A stretch of 42,984 nt of DNA from a virus, in IMG/VR virus record IMGVR_UViG_3300036846_000026, positions 1 to 42,984 of that record; one strand, written 5' to 3'. A model generated the notes under the pieces. The model was not told the DNA's origin and searched no databases. It saw nothing but the letters and a program-made list of their open reading frames with translations. This document shows, piece by piece, positions 39,446-42,984 of this stretch (the stretch's first letter is position 1; each line of letters opens with the position of its first letter). The position numbers and the translations under genes are program-made.

Positions 39446-39910
39446 ATGACAGATAAATTAGAGAGTATCTATACCGCAACCATCAAAAAGGACGGCACTC
39501 CAAGAAAGCGTCCAACAAAATACTTTGTACTAAAGGATGAAGTAAAGGAAAGCCTTCGTGTAAGAATGATGGAGGTTATCAGATATCATGGCGGCCCTTA
39601 TCGCCTGGCCAAGAAATTAAGGATTGGCACTCAGGTTGTCAATGAGTGGGTTAAGCGTGGTAAGATATCATCACAAGGTGCACAGAAGATTCACAACCTA
39701 TATAAGAGGGAGGATTGCCAGGGTTATCGTGCATCATTCTGTCGACCTGACCTTGAGTTCACACCTAACGGAAAGCCACTAACCCTGAAGTGCAAGAAGC
39801 AACACATGCTTCGTATGGTTAAAGAAGAGGAACTCGCTCTTAAGCCAATCGTTCCTCGACACAAAAATAGACACAAGTACGAGAAGGAAACAGCACAAAA
39901 AGACAAATAA
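39446..39910 (+). CDS. Cro/YdaS-like HTH DNA-binding protein, candidate phage regulator
   Basis: A 154-residue basic protein starting MTDKLESIYTATIKKDGTP, with TGGAGG seven bases upstream. Residues 44-86 read VIRYHGGPYRLAKKLRIGTQ and then VVNEWVKRGKISSQGAQKIH, a helix-turn-helix. The following GYRASFCRPDLEF resembles the LRPDIF end of YdaS/Cro-like proteins. The C-terminal third is strongly basic. The TAGCA-N5-TGCTA dyad lies in its own leader, as expected for autoregulation. It is the only clear Cro-like HTH protein in the window, so it is my candidate for the dyad-binding factor. This is untested. Confidence 0.78.
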   Translation: MTDKLESIYTATIKKDGTPRKRPTKYFVLKDEVKESLRVRMMEVIRYHGGPYRLAKKLRIGTQVVNEWVKRGKISSQGAQKIHNLYKREDCQGYRASFCRPDLEFTPNGKPLTLKCKKQHMLRMVKEEELALKPIVPRHKNRHKYEKETAQKDK

Positions 39911-39915
39911 TATTT

Positions 39916-39950
39916 AGCGGTGAGGGATACACTTCCTTCATCGCTTTTTT
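39916..39950 (+). terminator. Terminator-like hairpin after the HTH gene
   Basis: AGCGGTGAGGGA pairs with TTCCTTCATCGCT (two G-T pairs), followed by TTTTTT. It lies just before the ribosome site of the primase-like gene. Confidence 0.7.
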
Positions 39951-39963
39951 ATTGAGGTTTTAT

Positions 39964-40881
39964 ATGCACTTTCAGAAGACAGATGTTCTACCAGCAATGC
40001 GTGGTTTATGGGCTAGAGCTTTCGTTGAGTTGTGTGGGGTTAGCCCTGCTGTATTTCAGACTAAGAAGCATGGGCCATGCATGTATTGTGGCGGCAAGGA
40101 CCGTGCAAGATGGACTGATAAAGTCTCAGAGCCTGGTGATGGCGGCTATATGTGCGCACAATGCGGAGGTGGTGCTGGCATAGACTGGATGGTAAGGATG
40201 CGTGGTGAGGGATTCGCTGAGGCGATTGATACCCTTGGTTCTTGGCTTAACCTTCAACCAACTGAAGTTATAACGAAAGCCAATAAGAAGGCGTCAAGAA
40301 CAAGTCTTTACAAGATGGGTTCCCAAGCAGAGCATGAGCAATGTCAGGCTGTTATTGATAGATGCAAGAAAGATGATTACCCAAATGTTATGCGTTATGA
40401 GGGATTCTATGATGGACGTGAGTTCCTGATTGGTGAGAAGGATAGTAAGCAGACATTAGTTTATCCATGTCATAAGGTTTTCAATGATGGTCTTGATGAA
40501 GAGGTTTGTAACTTACTTTTTATAAATGAGGAAGGAAATGAAAAGTTCTACGCACGTGATTATACTCGGCAGTCTGTTTGTTCCGTTGGTTCTGATATTG
40601 ATGATGGCCCAATTTATCTTTGTATTGGTTTTATGGATAGTTTGCACGTTAGCACTTGTGTTGGATCTCGCCAGGTCTATTGTTGCTTTACCAGTTACAA
40701 CCTTGAGATGGTCGCTTATGCCATCAAGAACAGGGAGGTTAGAATTGCTTGCTGGCGTCAAGATGATTTGGCGCTCGCTGTAGCTGATGATAGAGGGTTA
40801 AAGGTAGTGATTCCAAATGATGGATTTAACTTCAAAACGGGACTACAAAAAAGGTTATTTAACCCAGCAGATTTAACATAA
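39964..40881 (+). CDS. Zinc-ribbon primase-like protein with degenerate TOPRIM
   Basis: A 305-residue protein starting MHFQKTDVLPAMRGLWARAF; GAGG supports this ATG over the one upstream. Residues 38-75 are a zinc ribbon with Cys39, 42, 64 and 67 (PCMYCGGKDRARW, MCAQCGGGAGIDWM), as in phage and plasmid primases. The region 214-300 follows a TOPRIM layout, with IYLCIGFMDSL in place of the usual EG..D and ACWRQDD in place of DxD. The first catalytic Glu is missing. It may be a primase with altered chemistry or a DNA-binding partner of the DUF3987 ATPase. Confidence 0.8.
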   Translation: MHFQKTDVLPAMRGLWARAFVELCGVSPAVFQTKKHGPCMYCGGKDRARWTDKVSEPGDGGYMCAQCGGGAGIDWMVRMRGEGFAEAIDTLGSWLNLQPTEVITKANKKASRTSLYKMGSQAEHEQCQAVIDRCKKDDYPNVMRYEGFYDGREFLIGEKDSKQTLVYPCHKVFNDGLDEEVCNLLFINEEGNEKFYARDYTRQSVCSVGSDIDDGPIYLCIGFMDSLHVSTCVGSRQVYCCFTSYNLEMVAYAIKNREVRIACWRQDDLALAVADDRGLKVVIPNDGFNFKTGLQKRLFNPADLT

Positions 40882-40902
40882 ACCCTCTTCGGAGGGTTTT
40901 TT
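40881..40902 (+). terminator. Terminator after the primase-like gene
   Basis: AACCCTC-TTCG-GAGGGTT is followed by TTTT, a textbook rho-independent terminator that overlaps the stop region. Confidence 0.92.
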
Positions 40903-40913
40903 ATTGCCTACAC

Positions 40914-40945
40914 TATGATAGAATTGATTTTAGCAAATTGTGCTA
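40914..40945 (+). promoter_or_regulatory. Tailspike promoter region with downstream dyad
   Basis: TATGAT (40914-40919) could be the -10 for the tailspike. The perfect dyad TAGCAAATTGTGCTA (40931-40945) lies about 12 bases downstream, over or just after the transcription start. This differs from the -42 position of the other copies and would suit repression. Confidence 0.55.
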
Positions 40946-40968
40946 ATTTACAATAATGGAGTTTACTA

Positions 40969-42984
40969 ATGGCAATTTATGATGCTGGAACGGCGAGCAT
41001 TGATTCAGATGGAAGAATAACTGGCGTAGGAACAACCTGGAGACAGCCTTTAACGCTAATCCGTGTTGGTGCTACTATCGTTTTTAAAACTAACCCAGTT
41101 AGCATCTTTACAATCTCTGAAATTATCAGTGATACAGAGATGAATGCATTCAATAATGATGGCATTTCAATTCCAGCAGGGACTGGTTATGCAATTCTTG
41201 CCCACGATGGTATTACTGTTCAGGGCTTAGCTCAGGATGTTGCTGAGACACTTAGATACTATCAATCAAGAGAAACATCAATTCAGGAGTTTCTGACGTT
41301 TCTTGAGTCATTCGATATTGATGAGTATGAAAACATTGTCCAGCAAACATTAGATAACGCAAATGCTGCAGCGGCAAGTGCAACACAAGCGGCAAATAGT
41401 GAAGCAGCATCTCAATCCAGCGCCCAGAACTCAGCAACTAGTGCAGCTGCATCTCAAGAGTCATACCAGATGACGTCTGACATTATTGCAAATGCTGGAG
41501 ATGCTGGAACATTGGTTACACTTGCTGGCTACGGTATTGCAAGCGACTCCCCACTTGTCAGTGGATTCGATTGGCAGTTAATGTCATTTGTTGCTGGTCA
41601 ATCTTTGCGCACAACATATTCACAAATGATTAATACACCAGATGGATTAGTTTATACTCCAAATGATCTTAATTTATGGATAACTGTTGAAGCTGCTAGC
41701 ACTAACATATTTGAGTTAAGGGTTATCCCAATTACTAGCGTATCATCTAGATTCAGAACGTATGCAGTCAGAGTTTCAGGAGCGGCTGGCAGTAGAACAT
41801 TTCAGGTTAGAGAAGAACTCTCTTCCGCCATCCCTGTAACAATTGAACAAGGTGGTACTGGTGCTGTAAGCGCTTTAGGTGCGCTGTCAAACTTTGGTCT
41901 TACAGCATCATCTGGTTCATCTTTTATTGGTTATGGATCAAGAACTGTTGAGGCAAAGTTAAATGACACAGCAACGCTTGAAGATTTTGGTGGAGCAGCG
42001 GATGGCGGCGTAACAGATAACAGCCTTGCATTTAGACGTGCAATTGATGCAGGTAAACGTAGAATCCTGCTTGCTGGAGCTGGTGTTTATGGCATTGCAA
42101 CGCCAAACATTGAGCTGCCAGAGAACTTTGTAATAGAAAGCACTGGTCAGGGTACATGTGAGATTAAGTATTTTGGCACTGACTCATCTTTCACAGCTTT
42201 TACAATTACTGGCGCGCAAGGTCCATCATCATGGAAGAATGGCCCAACAATAAGAAATGTAACTCTGTCATCAGACACGCAGATAAACTTTATTGTTGCA
42301 ACATACTGTCAGAACGTTAACTTTAGCGAGGTGTTCTTCTATAATGCAAAGGTTGTTATGAATGACTTCCATTATGTAAACTTTGCTAATTGCAGACTTA
42401 TCGCTAGTGATTTCGTGGGTAGAGCAAACATTGATGGAGCGGTAGTTAGCGAATCTCCAAAATTTGTTCAGTGTTTCTTTAGTAACTCACCAATAGACAT
42501 TAGAGACACGGCAGACCTTATGCTGATTGGTTGTACGCTGTTTGCTGGCGAGTTTATGGTTAGAACAGGTACTGACAGACAGAATGTTGTGTCACCAGAC
42601 AGAGCTAAAGGATTCCCTGTTCTCTTTGCGAACACGGTTTTTGATGCGTCTCAAGGAAATGCATGGGACCTTAGTAACGTTGCATATGCAAGTATCACAA
42701 ACTGCTTTATTAGTTGTGGAAGAACGACGAATCAGGATGGTGGCTTCATTCGCAATATGTATAGCAGCAATATATCTAACTGCTCATTCACTTACTGCGG
42801 TAGATTTGGTCTCACAATTGAAGATTCATTGCATGTTGGTATATCAAACTGTAACTTCAATGGTAATCAGTCTGGTGGATTATCACTGATAAACTGTGAT
42901 GGAGTTTCTGTAACTGGAGGCTCTAATGGTAACACTTATGTTCAAGGAGGTTACTATGTTCAGCCTGTTGGCATTACATCGCCA
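40969..42984 (+). CDS. Tailspike / tail fibre with beta-helix, 5' part (cut by window end)
   Basis: 672 codons are visible and the frame is open to the edge. The N-terminus MAIYDAGTASIDSDGRITGVG, with TTWRQPLTLIRVGATIVFKT and HDGITVQGLAQDVAETLRYYQSRE, is a virion-attachment domain shared by many enterobacterial phage fibres. A helical, Ala/Ser-rich section (about 120-165) follows. At about 335, LEDFGGAADGGVTDNSLAFRRAIDAG opens a pectate-lyase-like right-handed beta-helix with repeating Ile/Asn/Cys rungs (ISNCSFTYCG, ISNCNFNGN). Such spikes bind or cut surface polysaccharide. Catalytic residues and the C-terminal trimer domain are not visible. Confidence 0.88.
   Translation, partial: MAIYDAGTASIDSDGRITGVGTTWRQPLTLIRVGATIVFKTNPVSIFTISEIISDTEMNAFNNDGISIPAGTGYAILAHDGITVQGLAQDVAETLRYYQSRETSIQEFLTFLESFDIDEYENIVQQTLDNANAAAASATQAANSEAASQSSAQNSATSAAASQESYQMTSDIIANAGDAGTLVTLAGYGIASDSPLVSGFDWQLMSFVAGQSLRTTYSQMINTPDGLVYTPNDLNLWITVEAASTNIFELRVIPITSVSSRFRTYAVRVSGAAGSRTFQVREELSSAIPVTIEQGGTGAVSALGALSNFGLTASSGSSFIGYGSRTVEAKLNDTATLEDFGGAADGGVTDNSLAFRRAIDAGKRRILLAGAGVYGIATPNIELPENFVIESTGQGTCEIKYFGTDSSFTAFTITGAQGPSSWKNGPTIRNVTLSSDTQINFIVATYCQNVNFSEVFFYNAKVVMNDFHYVNFANCRLIASDFVGRANIDGAVVSESPKFVQCFFSNSPIDIRDTADLMLIGCTLFAGEFMVRTGTDRQNVVSPDRAKGFPVLFANTVFDASQGNAWDLSNVAYASITNCFISCGRTTNQDGGFIRNMYSSNISNCSFTYCGRFGLTIEDSLHVGISNCNFNGNQSGGLSLINCDGVSVTGGSNGNTYVQGGYYVQPVGITSP

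Noticed and set aside
1-42984. Lysogeny module (integrase, CI repressor, attachment site)
   Set aside because: No recombinase, no repressor with a peptidase domain and no attP-like duplication was seen; a single Cro-like protein alone does not indicate a temperate phage.

Overview
The window is a slice of a lytic, siphovirus-type tailed phage genome (Caudoviricetes). The host is probably a Gram-negative enterobacterium. The evidence is a lambda-type tail gene order (V, G/T, H, M, L, K, I, J), lipoproteins with lipoboxes, a one-protein (u-spanin) lysis module and enterobacterial-type promoters. No integrase, no CI-type repressor with a peptidase domain, no insertion sequence and no CRISPR array was seen. 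Both ends are cut inside genes: a RecE-like exonuclease on the left and a tailspike on the right.

Layout. 1-549 (minus): exonuclease fragment and a small gene. 550-1123: divergent, AT-rich, GTAC-box-rich region that looks like a replication or regulatory region. 1124-2660 (plus): exported protein, lipoprotein and tail-associated protein, ending against J. 2689-24312 (minus, read right to left): packaging (terS, terL), one accessory gene with its own promoter, portal, protease/scaffold, decoration protein, SGNH esterase, collagen-like fibre, major capsid protein, head-tail connectors, tail tube, frameshifted chaperones, tape measure, and tail tip up to J. 24324-26980 (minus): tRNA-Arg(UCU) and a run of very small genes. 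27028-27686: a second AT-rich/GTAC region that copies the architecture of the first. 27687-30968 (plus): small genes and a DUF3987 ATPase. 30979-32042 (minus): u-spanin, SAR-type endolysin, holin. 32155-39358 (minus): small genes, HNH endonuclease, two tandem metallophosphoesterases (one frameshifted), VRR-NUC nuclease and a DECH helicase. 39446-40881 (plus): a Cro/YdaS-like HTH protein and a zinc-ribbon primase-like protein. 40969-end (plus): tailspike.

The most striking feature is a dispersed 15-bp dyad, TAGCA-N5-TGCTA, found 12 times. At eleven sites it lies 21-23 bp upstream of a -10 box, so it is centred near -42, mostly in promoters without a good -35 box. It usually lies at the stop codon of the preceding gene. 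This looks like the site of a phage-wide transcription factor, possibly an activator. The best candidate is the HTH protein at 39446, whose own leader carries one copy. Many of these units also share a leader that begins just after the -10 box (GTTA..CCATCGAAACGAA). The late operon, by contrast, has intrinsic-terminator-like hairpins between many genes and no obvious internal promoters apart from the accessory-gene one, which suggests antitermination or graded read-through.
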